Of a DNA stretch of 64,000 nucleotides, positions 17,718-27,023 are shown piece after piece (the stretch's first letter is position 1; each line of letters opens with the position of its first letter). Under the pieces are notes generated by a model. The model was not told the DNA's origin. It saw nothing but the letters and a program-made list of their open reading frames with translations, and did no database searches. A program made the position numbers and the translations under genes. This DNA is from Leptotrichia sp. oral taxon 223 (lineage in GTDB: Bacteria > Fusobacteriota > Fusobacteriia > Fusobacteriales > Leptotrichiaceae), in the NCBI RefSeq assembly GCF_013394795.1, contig NZ_JABXYU010000001.1, positions 1,550,001 through 1,614,000 on the forward strand, given 5' to 3'.

Positions 17718-20700
17718 ATGAAAAGAATGAGATATAAAGTATTGTTTATTTTACTGTTTTATATTATACTTTTTGGCAAGATGAACGCTGCTGGACAAGT
17801 TATAGAACTGGAAACAGAAAAATCTACAATCAATCTGGAAACAGAAGAAATAAATACCGAAGGTAATGTTACCGTAAAATACGGAGATTATACAATAAAT
17901 GCGGATAAACTAAAGAAAATTGCCAATAAAAACATTCTTTCAGGATCTGGAAATGTTGAGTTTATTCAAGGTTCTCAAATTATAAAAGCTGATAACCTTA
18001 TTTTTGATATGGATACAAAATTAGCAAAAATATTTAATTCAGAAAGCTACGATTCAAATGTGAAGTTGCGTTATGGCGGGGAAGAAACGCTGGCTGAAGG
18101 AAATAAATTAATTTTTATAAAAAATGGATGGTTTACAACCAGCCCTTATGAAAATCCAAGCTATAAAATAAATGCAGATGAGCTGGAAATTTATCCAAAC
18201 AGAAAAGCCATTGCAAGAAACATAGGATTTTTTGCAGGAGGAAAAACCTGGTTTAAATTACCGTATTATGTAACTTCATTAAAGCCGGCGTCACAAAGGG
18301 CAACATTATTTCCATACGTTGGGATGGACAGTGACAGGGGACTTTTTGGAATTATGGGGTTTGACTATGATTTAGGACCTCTTGCACAGGGATTTGTGGA
18401 TTTTGAGCTAAGCACAAAGAAAAAGTTGGCATTAAAATTCTCAAATGATTATGCTTTCTGGGGAAACAATTCAGGAAATATATTTGTAAACAGGGTTGTC
18501 GTTCCAATTGGAAATCATAAAAAAGAATGGGACTTCAAATGGAATCACAAGGTTAAAAATATTCCTAAAAAAGCTAAGGAAGATAGAAAATTTTATGATG
18601 CCGGCTATGGAATCTGGAACTTGAATTATCAAAACATTACAACAAATCTGATGTATGCCATTAACGGAAATGAATTAAAAGATGACTATACAGATTTTGT
18701 GGACAAATATAGCCATATTGGATTCTGGGATTTTAATATTAATCAGGAACTTGGGCAAAATGGCGAATTTAATGCAAAATATTACTGGACGCAAGATAAG
18801 CATGCCCTTAAAGCCTTGACTGAAATAAATGATAAAATTATGGAAGACGACAATCTGGATCCACGTAGAACTGATGTTGATTTATATAAGAGCATAAAAT
18901 ATACAAATGGAAATACAAATGTTGCAATAACAGTTGACAATGAAGATTTTCGTGATATAAATCCAGGATATGTCGGCGATTTGAACTCTTACAGAAAGAA
19001 ACGAAGTTATGGAATTGATTTTAGAGGGCCTAAAATAAAGTTTGACTATTTGAATTCTGACAAGGATGAATATGGAGAACTGCTTGGAATGCGTGATCGT
19101 GGTGATGATAAGACGATTCATTGGGTACAGAATATTGCGTATGATAAAAGGAAGGAATGGGGCTTAACTTTTGGGAACTATTATCCGTTCAGAGAAAGCG
19201 ATTTCTTCGGGTATAAGCCTAAAACTGCATATCAGAATTTGACAAATACATTATATTTTGGAGCACAGGTGAAACAAGTTAATGTCCAAAAAAAAGAATA
19301 TGAATATGACTACACAAGGGATAATGAAAATTACAACTCATTATTCTTAAATTCTGCAACTACTGATGAAAGCCGAATTTATAAAGTGTTTCAAGATAAT
19401 GAAACAATTCGCCGTCCTAAAAAGATTATTTATGAAAAATATAGATCGCAAAGATTTAACGTAGGAAACGACAGAATTGACATTCCTATAAAAAATTCAT
19501 TTATCGGGTATAACTTGGCTTTTGAAAATCGTGATTACAGCAGTTTAGGAGTGCCTGAATTTAGAAACGGAAGAAAAGTGGAAGACTCCTCTTCAGAAAC
19601 AGGCTACAAAGTGGCAAGGGACGCAAGCGGAGAAATTATACGGCAAAGTCCATCAATGAGAATTTTCACTCTTGATACAAGATTATTTACAACGTTTTTC
19701 GATAATACATCGAAAAAGAATAATAAATATGATGTAAAAGTTACAAATGATGCAACCGTCACTTTCCAGAAGACAACAGCAGGAAGCGCAATGTATAACG
19801 GTTTTGACATTGTGGAAATTCCAACGAATGCACTGGGGCTTAGAGATGATTTTAGATATCAAATTGGAAATGTAACGTTTAACTATAATTTAACTATGAG
19901 AGACGACAGGCATTTTCAGGATGACTGGTTGAAGAATAGATACATTAGAAACTATTTTAAGGCTGACATTGCCAATAAAAGATTTGTAAGTTTTGATTTT
20001 TCCAATAACGAGCAGTATGAATTTGAAAACTTCAAATCTGAAAGGGATTTTAACAGGGAAATTCAATACGGATACCTGTCTGACGCTGGAGATAACTTTT
20101 TATACAGGTTTAATGAAAAGAATAAGCAGCTATTCCCATATAATACAAGCCTTGGATGGAATCAGAAAGTTTATAAGGAATCCTTGAAGGAAAGAACTTT
20201 TGGAATTAACTTCAATGAGTGGGGATTTGAATATACAAATCTAATAAATAAGACCAATGATATTTATGGAAATACAGCTACCTTTGGATTACCTGCCTTA
20301 AAGTTAAAAACTAACTATCATAAACTGGGATTTGTTTATGATACATCAAAAATGAAAAATAAAAAATTTGAATCAGATCACTATTTTAGAATAAATTTTG
20401 GATTTGGTAAAAAGATATACAGGGATCTGAACAGCACTCCGATTGTTACTTCAGATGACAAATATATTCGTGGAAATGACTACACAACGATAGGCTTTCT
20501 ATATAAATATGAAAATAATGCAAAACCTAGATACGCAGCTGATTTAGATAAAAAAGAAAAAGAAAAGGCTCGAGAAGCTGAAATTGATACAACTGAAAAT
20601 CAAATAACAAATACAGCTATGGTAAGAAATTCAAATACTCAGGAATTTTCTATTAATAATGCTAGCAAATCTTCAATTGACAAGATTCTGATAAACAGTG

Positions 20701-21404
20701 ATGACAGGTTATTTTTAAGCAGTGAAGAAGAAGAGGCGTATAAGAGCTATGTGGAAGAAGAAAATTATCGTCAAAATAAATTTAGCCTAAATGACTTTAA
20801 TGCAAAACTGCAAAACCTAAGAAGTCATAAAAAATATTTTCAAATTGGAATGGACATGCAGCTAGATGGCTCCGATGCAGTTAATCCAAGCGGAATGAAA
20901 GGGTTTTCCAGAATTAATGATTTAACATTCAAAGTTGAGGCTGGATATTTGGAAAAAATGTTTGTCAGATATGCTTTTATAATGGAGCGGCCTGATAGAA
21001 TCTATAGAAAAAATCCTACCCGTAACAGTACATATGACTTTAGAAAGCATGAATTTGAAGGAAAGTACATGTTTTCAAATGATCCCGATAAGCCATGGTG
21101 GATTGGCGGTAAAATCCAGTATGTGCAAAATGGAGCGCCAAAATCTTCCGATCCAGAAATTTATGAAAGTTCATGGTATGCAAGAAAAGTTAATAAACTA
21201 ACTTTAGGAATGGCAACTTTGACTCATAGATTTGAAAATGTGGAATGGGAAATTGGAGCAGGACTGAAATGGGATAAGCCAAGCAGCAAAAAGTTAGGTT
21301 ACTATCCAGTAGTTTCATTAAAATTCGGAGTAACACCATTCCCAGAAAAAAATGCACAGTTTAAATATTCTGGAAAAGGATTTGAATTTGGAGCAGGATT
21401 ATAA
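17718..21404 (+). CDS. lptD: LptD/OstA-like outer-membrane LPS assembly protein
   Basis: This 1228-residue protein starts with a signal peptide (KVLFILLFYIILFGKMNA, cleavage near residue 25). An OstA/LptA-like beta-jellyroll follows at about 30-200, with repeats such as INTEGNVTVKYGDYTINADKL and LSGSGNVEFIQGSQIIKADN. A long, aromatic, beta-rich region follows and ends in KGFEFGAGL, which suits an outer-membrane barrel. LptD inserts lipopolysaccharide into the outer leaflet. At 1228 residues it is much longer than the 780-residue E. coli protein; an insert rich in charged residues lies around 950-1040. It is monocistronic. No LptE or other Lpt genes are in the window. Confidence 0.85.
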   Translation: MKRMRYKVLFILLFYIILFGKMNAAGQVIELETEKSTINLETEEINTEGNVTVKYGDYTINADKLKKIANKNILSGSGNVEFIQGSQIIKADNLIFDMDTKLAKIFNSESYDSNVKLRYGGEETLAEGNKLIFIKNGWFTTSPYENPSYKINADELEIYPNRKAIARNIGFFAGGKTWFKLPYYVTSLKPASQRATLFPYVGMDSDRGLFGIMGFDYDLGPLAQGFVDFELSTKKKLALKFSNDYAFWGNNSGNIFVNRVVVPIGNHKKEWDFKWNHKVKNIPKKAKEDRKFYDAGYGIWNLNYQNITTNLMYAINGNELKDDYTDFVDKYSHIGFWDFNINQELGQNGEFNAKYYWTQDKHALKALTEINDKIMEDDNLDPRRTDVDLYKSIKYTNGNTNVAITVDNEDFRDINPGYVGDLNSYRKKRSYGIDFRGPKIKFDYLNSDKDEYGELLGMRDRGDDKTIHWVQNIAYDKRKEWGLTFGNYYPFRESDFFGYKPKTAYQNLTNTLYFGAQVKQVNVQKKEYEYDYTRDNENYNSLFLNSATTDESRIYKVFQDNETIRRPKKIIYEKYRSQRFNVGNDRIDIPIKNSFIGYNLAFENRDYSSLGVPEFRNGRKVEDSSSETGYKVARDASGEIIRQSPSMRIFTLDTRLFTTFFDNTSKKNNKYDVKVTNDATVTFQKTTAGSAMYNGFDIVEIPTNALGLRDDFRYQIGNVTFNYNLTMRDDRHFQDDWLKNRYIRNYFKADIANKRFVSFDFSNNEQYEFENFKSERDFNREIQYGYLSDAGDNFLYRFNEKNKQLFPYNTSLGWNQKVYKESLKERTFGINFNEWGFEYTNLINKTNDIYGNTATFGLPALKLKTNYHKLGFVYDTSKMKNKKFESDHYFRINFGFGKKIYRDLNSTPIVTSDDKYIRGNDYTTIGFLYKYENNAKPRYAADLDKKEKEKAREAEIDTTENQITNTAMVRNSNTQEFSINNASKSSIDKILINSDDRLFLSSEEEEAYKSYVEEENYRQNKFSLNDFNAKLQNLRSHKKYFQIGMDMQLDGSDAVNPSGMKGFSRINDLTFKVEAGYLEKMFVRYAFIMERPDRIYRKNPTRNSTYDFRKHEFEGKYMFSNDPDKPWWIGGKIQYVQNGAPKSSDPEIYESSWYARKVNKLTLGMATLTHRFENVEWEIGAGLKWDKPSSKKLGYYPVVSLKFGVTPFPEKNAQFKYSGKGFEFGAGL

Positions 21405-21513
21405 AGTATTAATAATGAAACAAACATTAGGGATATTAGGAAACTGATATTTTCTAATGTTTTTTCGTATTCAAGTATTCTAAAAAAACGAATTATTACA
21501 GGAGATGAGAAAA

Positions 21514-22272
21514 ATGAGAAATTATATCCTCGAAATATGCGTGGATAGCGTGGAATCAGCAATAAATGCTCAAAGAGGCGGAGCTGCAAGGCTAGAATTA
21601 TGCAGCAACTTAATAATTGGAGGAACTACGCCTACAAAAAGCCTATTTGAAGAAGTAAAGAAAAATGTGGATATACCAGTAAACGTATTAATACGTCCTC
21701 GGTTTGGAGATTTTTTGTACTCAGATTATGAGGTAAATATTATAAGAAATGAAATAAAAATGTTTAAGGAATTGGGAACAGATGGCATAGTTGCAGGAAT
21801 TTTGACTAAAAATGGGGAAATCGATTTATATAATATGAAAAAATTTGTAGACGAAGCTCAAGATACCCCAATAACATTTCATAGAGCCTTTGACGTGTGC
21901 AAAAATCCAATAGAGGCATTTTATCAGCTGCAGGAACTGGGAATTCAAAATATATTAACATCCGGGCAAGCGCAAAATTGTTTAAAAGGCAAAAAATTAT
22001 TGAAGGAATTAGTTGAGCTTTCAAATAAAAATAACAAAAGTAAAACTGAAATACTTGTCGGGGCAGGATTAAATATTGGAAATATTGGTGAAATAATAAA
22101 TTTTACAGGGGCAACCAATTTTCATTTTTCCGCCAAAAAAATAAAGCAAAGTAAAATGGAATACAAAAAACAAGATGTAAATATGGGACTAAAAGAATTT
22201 AATGAGTTTGAAATTTTAGAAGCAGACGAAAGGCTGGTAAAAGAAATGACTGATTATTTACGAAATTTATAG
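21514..22272 (+). CDS. cutC: CutC family protein
   Basis: This 252-residue TIM-barrel protein matches CutC, with the N-terminal LEICVDSVESA, GGAARLELCSNL and GGTTPT motifs and the internal LIRPRFGDFLYSD and TFHRAFDV. CutC was linked to copper tolerance in E. coli, but its biochemical role is unsettled. I chose the ATG at 21514, because AGGAG at 21500-21504 would abut the in-frame ATG at 21505. It ends at a convergent terminator. The short gap after lptD has no clear promoter. Confidence 0.9.
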   Translation: MRNYILEICVDSVESAINAQRGGAARLELCSNLIIGGTTPTKSLFEEVKKNVDIPVNVLIRPRFGDFLYSDYEVNIIRNEIKMFKELGTDGIVAGILTKNGEIDLYNMKKFVDEAQDTPITFHRAFDVCKNPIEAFYQLQELGIQNILTSGQAQNCLKGKKLLKELVELSNKNNKSKTEILVGAGLNIGNIGEIINFTGATNFHFSAKKIKQSKMEYKKQDVNMGLKEFNEFEILEADERLVKEMTDYLRNL

Positions 22273-22277
22273 ATAAC

Positions 22278-22310
22278 AAAAAAGCCAAATTTAATATATC
22301 TGGCTTTCTA
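22278..22310. terminator. Bidirectional terminator between cutC and the OmpA-like gene
   Basis: AAAGCCA at 22281-22287 pairs with TGGCTTT at 22301-22307. The flanking A- and T-rich runs let it serve both convergent genes. Confidence 0.7.
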
Positions 22311-22320
22311 ATTTATTTTA

Positions 22321-22851
22321 TTACCGAACAAATTGAACTTCAATACGTCTATTTATTGCTCTTCCTTCTTCTGTGTCATTTGAAGCGATTGGGTTATTAT
22401 CTCCATTTCCTTTTGTTTCAATAATTTTATCAGGTGAAAGCCCTAAGTCTATCAGTTTTTCTTCCAGACTTTCTGCTCTTCGTAGAGATAATTCCTTATT
22501 GTATTCTTTAGTACCTTTGGAATCGGTATATCCAATAATTGAGATTTTTTCATTTTTAGCTTCTATGTAGTTTTTTAATTTCTCTAGTATTGGAGTGTAC
22601 TCTTCTTTTATTGTAGCACTGTTAAAGTCAAATTTTAATTTGTTTGTATCCAATACTATGATGTCAGCATTGTCAGCACTTTTCTCTTCTTCAGCAATAT
22701 CTAATTGTTCTATATTTGTTCCGTCAACTTCGACTGCAGTTGTTCTCATTGCATTATCACGTAAGTTTGAAGTTGTAATTTTTTTAGCTGTAGTCGGAGC
22801 AGAAACTAATAATACAGATAACATTGCTGTAATTTTTGATTTTTTCTCCAT
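22321..22851 (-). CDS. OmpA-family peptidoglycan-binding protein
   Basis: This 176-residue exported protein has a short N-terminal signal sequence (ITAMLSVLLVSAPTTA) and an OmpA-like C-terminal domain at about 65-176. The domain signatures IIGYTDSKGTKEYNKELSLRRAESL and EEGRAINRRIEVQFVR carry the aspartate and arginine that bind diaminopimelate in peptidoglycan. It lacks a beta-barrel and has no lipobox cysteine, so it is probably a soluble periplasmic or loosely anchored wall binder. AGGTTAAAAT lies before the ATG. The 300 bases upstream (22852-23153) contain no gene, only an AT-rich stretch and the msrA terminator. Confidence 0.85.
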   Translation of the reverse strand: MEKKSKITAMLSVLLVSAPTTAKKITTSNLRDNAMRTTAVEVDGTNIEQLDIAEEEKSADNADIIVLDTNKLKFDFNSATIKEEYTPILEKLKNYIEAKNEKISIIGYTDSKGTKEYNKELSLRRAESLEEKLIDLGLSPDKIIETKGNGDNNPIASNDTEEGRAINRRIEVQFVR

Positions 22852-23107
22852 ATTTTAACCTCTTTCCTTTTTTATTTATTTTTTTTACCATTATATTTAA
22901 ATTATACTTTCTTTTATTAATTGTAACATATTTTTTTTAATTTTCATAGTGTTTTTTAAAAATTTTATAAATAAATTTTGAGAAAATGATATTTGAGTAA
23001 CATAGTCAAAATCATTTTTCAAAATGTCCTTTATTTAAAACTTGCATTTCACATCTTCACAGTGGGCAGTTTTATGTTTCGCATAGTTGATTAAAGCTAA
23101 TAAATAA

Positions 23108-23130
23108 AAAAGTCGGAATTGCCCGACTTT
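23108..23130 (-). terminator. Terminator of msrA
   Basis: AAAGTCGG and CCGACTTT arms at 23109-23130 form a hairpin with a short loop. On the minus strand it is followed by a T-run, as expected for the end of the msrA transcript. Confidence 0.7.
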
Positions 23131-23153
23131 CTAATGAATTATTAATTTTTATA

Positions 23154-23654
23154 TTATTTTTGGAAGACTTTTTTTGCACTGTCTAGATCAATATGACAGT
23201 ATCCATTAGGATTCTTATCCAAGTAGTTCTGATGGTAGTCTTCAGCCTTGATGTAATGTTTTAACGGCCGTACTTCCACTTGAATTTCCCGTGAATATTT
23301 ATTTTGTTCATTTTCAATTCTTGATTTTATCATATCTATCTCATCTTTATCTACATAATAAATTCCTGTCCGATACTGTCTTCCTTCGTCAAGCCCCTGC
23401 CTATTGATGCTTGTAGGATCAATTATCGAAAAATAGTAGTCTAGAAGTTTATTTAGAGAAACTATCTCATTATCATATTTTATATGTACTGTTTCGACAT
23501 GATCAGTCATTTTCAAAATATCATAGTTTGTATCAAGAGTTTGTCCATTAGCATAGCCGACTGTTGTTTCAACAATGCCTGGAGCCATTTTAAAAAACTT
23601 TTCGACGCCCCAGAAACATCCTCCAGCCAGATAAATTTCTTTAATATCTGCCAT
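23154..23654 (-). CDS. msrA: Peptide-methionine (S)-S-oxide reductase MsrA
   Basis: This 166-residue enzyme reduces methionine-S-sulfoxide in proteins. The catalytic GGCFWG motif is at residues 11-16 and the substrate-site EDYHQNYLDKNP and GYCHIDL stretches follow. It is a stand-alone MsrA with no fused MsrB domain. Thioredoxin and thioredoxin reductase, the usual electron donors, are encoded at 55.8-57.2 kb. AAGGAGGTG precedes the ATG. The upstream region carries a copy of a dispersed repeat. Confidence 0.94.
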   Translation of the reverse strand: MADIKEIYLAGGCFWGVEKFFKMAPGIVETTVGYANGQTLDTNYDILKMTDHVETVHIKYDNEIVSLNKLLDYYFSIIDPTSINRQGLDEGRQYRTGIYYVDKDEIDMIKSRIENEQNKYSREIQVEVRPLKHYIKAEDYHQNYLDKNPNGYCHIDLDSAKKVFQK

Positions 23655-24126
23655 AAAATTACACCTCCTTTAATTTTTTTAATATACTCGAGCTTTTTTA
23701 AAATCGAACTGAATTAAATTAGGCAAAACTAGGGTTTGGGTAGATTAGTTATGACTTTTAAGTCCGTTTCAAAGCAATTTTATTATAACTTTAAAATTAT
23801 ACTTCTACTAAAAATTTACTTAAACAAAGTTTATATAGATAATTATGATTATTTTATTTAAATTTCAAAACTCCAATACTTGTCACTTTTGTATAATAAC
23901 AATCTTCTAAACAATTTATTTTTGTAACTATTTAAGTATAATTTTCAATCATATTCTTTATGATTTTATGTTATTATTATACAAATCTATAAATAGAAAT
24001 TATTTAACAATTTCTTTTAATTATATTATTTTTTTGTAAGTTTTTTATATAGTTGAAAATGTAAGGGCAGCAGATACCATGCTTTCAGTATCGTTTGGTT
24101 TTTTCAATTCAATATTTGAGTATATT
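23655..24126. repeat. Gene-free interval with a dispersed intergenic repeat
   Basis: These 470 bases contain no supportable gene. At 23694-23795 there is a copy of a degenerate repeat also found near 48441, 57391, 60118 and 60663 (shared blocks include TTTAAAATC, TTTGGGTA, ACTTTTAA and TTTTATTATAA). A hairpin with GATAC and GTATC arms lies near 24075-24095, close to the end of the convergent lyase gene. Confidence 0.55.
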
Positions 24127-25320
24127 TTAAATCTTTTCTTTTAAAATAGCCTCTTTTAACTGATTTACAGCTTTTTCCAGGACAGCTCTTGGACAAGCAG
24201 CATTTAACCTCATGAATCCTTCAAGCCCTTTTTGATACACACGTCCTTCATTCAATCCCAGTTTTGCTTTTGTAAGCATGAATTTTTCCAGCTTCTCCTG
24301 ATTAAATCCAAATTTTTGGCATAGTTTTCGGCAGTCTAACCATACCAGATATGTTGCCTGCGGAATGTTTGGCGTAATTTCTGGAATATATTCCTTGAAA
24401 AAGCTGCTTAAAAATAAAATATTGTTTTCCAGATATTCCTTTAACTGTTTTAAGTATTCTTCTCCACCGTCAGAATATGCGGCGATTGTAGCAACTAAAT
24501 TAAAGGGATTGTTTCTGTGAACTTCCAGATCTTTCCAAAATCTGTCAAATTTTTTCTTCACTTCTAAATTATTGAAAATAATTGTTGCACTTTGAAGTCC
24601 TGCAAGATTAAAAGCTTTTCCAGTGGAAGTGCAAGTTATGGTATTTTGTCTGATTTCTTCTGAAATGCTTGCCATTGGGATGTGCTTATTGTCCCACAAC
24701 GTCAAGTCGGCGTGAATTTCATCGGATATTACAGGGACTTTGTATTTTACGCATAAGTTTCCGATTGCTTCCAATTCATTATGAGTCCATACATGCCCTA
24801 ATGGATTGTGGGGATTGCACAAAATAAATAATTTTGGATTTTCCTTCAGTTTATTTTCCAAGTCTTCCAAATCAAGCGAGTATTCTCCATTTTTTTCAAT
24901 AAATCTGTTTTCAATGACAACTCTCGCATTATCTTCGTTAATATCGTAAAATTCTGAATAAACAGGTGTCTGAATCAATACTTTGTCACCCTTTTCAGAG
25001 AAAATCTGCACTAATGCCCCAAGACTTGGCACAATCCCAATGCTAAAGCTAAGCAGTTCCTTTTTTGGCTCCCAGCCAAATCTTCTCTTCTGCCAGTTTA
25101 TAACCGACTCAAAATACTCATCTGGACGGTATACATAGCCAAAAATTCCATGCTGAACTTTTTTTTCAAGAGCGTCAATTATAGGCTGCGCTGTCTTAAA
25201 ATCCATATCGGCAATCCAAAGCGGTATGACGTCATCCACTCCAAATTTTCTCATTAGCTCTTTATACTTCACAGAATGATTATTTTTTCTGTCAATAATT
25301 TCATCAAAATTGTATTTCAT
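24127..25320 (-). CDS. MalY/PatB-type pyridoxal-phosphate C-S lyase
   Basis: This 397-residue fold-type I aminotransferase-like protein matches MalY/PatB, whose usual activity is cystathionine or cysteine beta-lyase, releasing pyruvate, ammonia and a thiol or H2S. Features include IPLWIADMDFKTAQPI near the N-terminus, CNPHNPLGHVWT, SDEIHADLTLW with the pyridine-nitrogen aspartate, and the lysine in TSTGKAFNLAGLQ. Oral fusobacteria and leptotrichiae make H2S with such enzymes. AAAAGGATG precedes the ATG. A TetR regulator is divergently transcribed from 25423, so regulation by it is likely. Confidence 0.88.
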   Translation of the reverse strand: MKYNFDEIIDRKNNHSVKYKELMRKFGVDDVIPLWIADMDFKTAQPIIDALEKKVQHGIFGYVYRPDEYFESVINWQKRRFGWEPKKELLSFSIGIVPSLGALVQIFSEKGDKVLIQTPVYSEFYDINEDNARVVIENRFIEKNGEYSLDLEDLENKLKENPKLFILCNPHNPLGHVWTHNELEAIGNLCVKYKVPVISDEIHADLTLWDNKHIPMASISEEIRQNTITCTSTGKAFNLAGLQSATIIFNNLEVKKKFDRFWKDLEVHRNNPFNLVATIAAYSDGGEEYLKQLKEYLENNILFLSSFFKEYIPEITPNIPQATYLVWLDCRKLCQKFGFNQEKLEKFMLTKAKLGLNEGRVYQKGLEGFMRLNAACPRAVLEKAVNQLKEAILKEKI

Positions 25321-25361
25321 AAAATCACATCCTTTTATTTATGTTTTTTAATTATTTTTTG

Positions 25362-25390
25362 TTGACAATCTTCAAATTAAATTATAAAAT
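25362..25390 (+). promoter_or_regulatory. Promoter of the TetR-family gene
   Basis: A consensus TTGACA at 25362-25367 and TAAAAT at 25385-25390 are 17 bases apart in the 102-bp gap between the divergent lyase and regulator genes. Confidence 0.7.
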
Positions 25391-25422
25391 ATATTCAAAA
25401 TACTTTTAAAGAGGTAAATTTA

Positions 25423-26334
25423 ATGACTAAAGAATATAGTAAAAACTTTATAGTTCAGCAAAGTGCAAAACTTTTTTATTATAAAGGCTACAAAAATACT
25501 GAATTAACTGACATTTTCAAGGCATGTAACATGCCCAATGACATTTTTTATAAATTTTTTTCAAGCAAGGAAGAACTGCTTATTTTTGTAATCAAATATC
25601 ATACTGAAAACCTGATAAATTTCTTTAATAATAACGTAGACGATTTATCAATTCATAAATTTCACTATTTTTTTGAAAAATATTTTGAAAATATTGAAAA
25701 TAACAAGTTCCACGGTGGAAGCCCGCTTGGCAATTTGGCTCTGGAACTGGCTGATTTAAATAGAAATATACGTGAAGAGCTTGTAAAATCATATAAAAAA
25801 ATAGAACTTAGATTTTCTTTTTTTATAACAACTTTAAAATACGCCTTTCCTGAAAAATATGACGACATTGTTCCCGAAACGACAGCAAGACTTTTAATAG
25901 CTTTGCTGGAAGGCACTATTCTTATGTTAAAAACTGAAAAGGAAAGTTCCGCAATTAACGACTTTTTTGTCTTTTTTGATAGCCTTTTCAAACTTGTTGA
26001 CAAGAAAGAAGCAGAAACTCAGGATAATGAAACAGCACAGGACTCTTCTGAAACGGGAAAAATATATATTCCTGATTCTATCCAAAGCGAAATCATTGAA
26101 TCAGGTGCCGGAAAATCAGGTATTAATAAACTGAATAATGCTGAAGCGTCGCAAAATGGCTTAAATAATGAAACTGCCAAAAATTATTGCAAAACAGAAG
26201 AAATTCAGACTTCTGAATACGAAAAAAGTGATGCTGATGACAGTATGTACTACGAACTTGATTCAGACAGCTTAATTAATGTTTTTGATGATTTGGAAAA
26301 CTATCAAAAAAATGAAAATAGTGATGATGAATAA
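25423..26334 (+). CDS. TetR-family regulator with a long acidic tail
   Basis: This 303-residue protein has an N-terminal TetR helix-turn-helix (residues about 8-55: AKLFYYKGYKNTELTDIF followed by a recognition helix) and a ligand-binding helical core to about 195, with GGSPLGNLALELAD as in several TetR subgroups. The last 100 or so residues are low-complexity and rich in Asp, Glu, Asn and Ser, ending in NENSDDE. Most TetR proteins are 190-220 residues, so this tail is unusual. It is divergent from the C-S lyase. AGAGGTAAAT precedes the ATG. Confidence 0.82.
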   Translation: MTKEYSKNFIVQQSAKLFYYKGYKNTELTDIFKACNMPNDIFYKFFSSKEELLIFVIKYHTENLINFFNNNVDDLSIHKFHYFFEKYFENIENNKFHGGSPLGNLALELADLNRNIREELVKSYKKIELRFSFFITTLKYAFPEKYDDIVPETTARLLIALLEGTILMLKTEKESSAINDFFVFFDSLFKLVDKKEAETQDNETAQDSSETGKIYIPDSIQSEIIESGAGKSGINKLNNAEASQNGLNNETAKNYCKTEEIQTSEYEKSDADDSMYYELDSDSLINVFDDLENYQKNENSDDE

Positions 26335-26342
26335 AAAAATTT

Positions 26343-26364
26343 AGGGAGAATGAAAAAACTCCCT
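26343..26364. terminator. Bidirectional terminator between the TetR gene and the small lipoprotein
   Basis: AGGGAG at 26343-26348 pairs with CTCCCT at 26359-26364 and is flanked by A- and T-runs, so it can end both convergent transcripts. Confidence 0.7.
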
Positions 26365-26378
26365 TTTTTAATTTTATT

Positions 26379-26681
26379 CTATTTGTATTCAAGTTTTTCA
26401 CTTGAGAATATCTTTCCGTCTTCTGTTACAATTACCTGGTAGTATGCCTGTTCCCCATACAAAATCACTTTCCAGTTTCTAAAACCTTTTTTATATAGCC
26501 CAACATGCTGTGTTCCTATTTCTTCATTAAATTTTCTTTTCACTTCTGCAATGCTGTTGTTCATAACAACATCTCTTGATACGACTGCTGAATTTGGCAC
26601 AACCCGTTTTCCAACAGATGAACAGCCTATTAATGCTCCAAAGCATAAAATCATTATTATTTTTTTTATTTTTCTATCCAC
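26379..26681 (-). CDS. Small lipoprotein of unknown function
   Basis: This 100-residue protein has a lipoprotein signal peptide (IIMILCFGALIGC, lipobox Leu-Ile-Gly-Cys near residue 20), so it is probably anchored in the inner or outer membrane. The mature part contains repeated beta-type patterns (NWKVILYGEQAYYQVIVTEDG) and matches no family that I recognise. It starts at a GTG that overlaps the upstream gene's TAG stop by one base, so the two are translationally coupled. Confidence 0.7.
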   Translation of the reverse strand: MDRKIKKIIMILCFGALIGCSSVGKRVVPNSAVVSRDVVMNNSIAEVKRKFNEEIGTQHVGLYKKGFRNWKVILYGEQAYYQVIVTEDGKIFSSEKLEYK

Positions 26682-26902
26682 TAACTATTCACTACCTCTA
26701 TCTTAATATCAAATTGTAAATGTTTTTTTTCCTTATCTAAATACGTGTATTTTATTTTTCTTAAAACGGCATTTGGATTATTGCCCAGAATTTCGTTAAT
26801 ATTCTGATTTGCCTTTTCAATATTTTGAAAATTATTTGCTAGTTCAGCATTTGAAAACCCTTTCATTTTTAGATAATTAAACATATTAAATGTGTCAAAC
26901 AT
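26681..26902 (-). CDS. Small protein of unknown function
   Basis: This 73-residue protein begins MFDTFNMFNYLKMKG and has a mixed helical and beta pattern with no signal peptide or known motif. I chose the ATG at 26902 because AAAGGGGA lies just upstream; the frame extends further to 26989, but there it has no ribosome site. Its stop overlaps the start of the following lipoprotein gene. The pair may act together, but no function can be assigned. Confidence 0.6.
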   Translation of the reverse strand: MFDTFNMFNYLKMKGFSNAELANNFQNIEKANQNINEILGNNPNAVLRKIKYTYLDKEKKHLQFDIKIEVVNS

Positions 26903-27023
26903 AAAATTCCCCTTTCTATAATACTCAGATTCCATTAATATCAAACCGGCAAAAGTTAAATGCATCTGGAATCTAAGTAAAATAGTCATAATTTTAAATT
27001 ACAGCTAAAAAATTTTATTAAAC

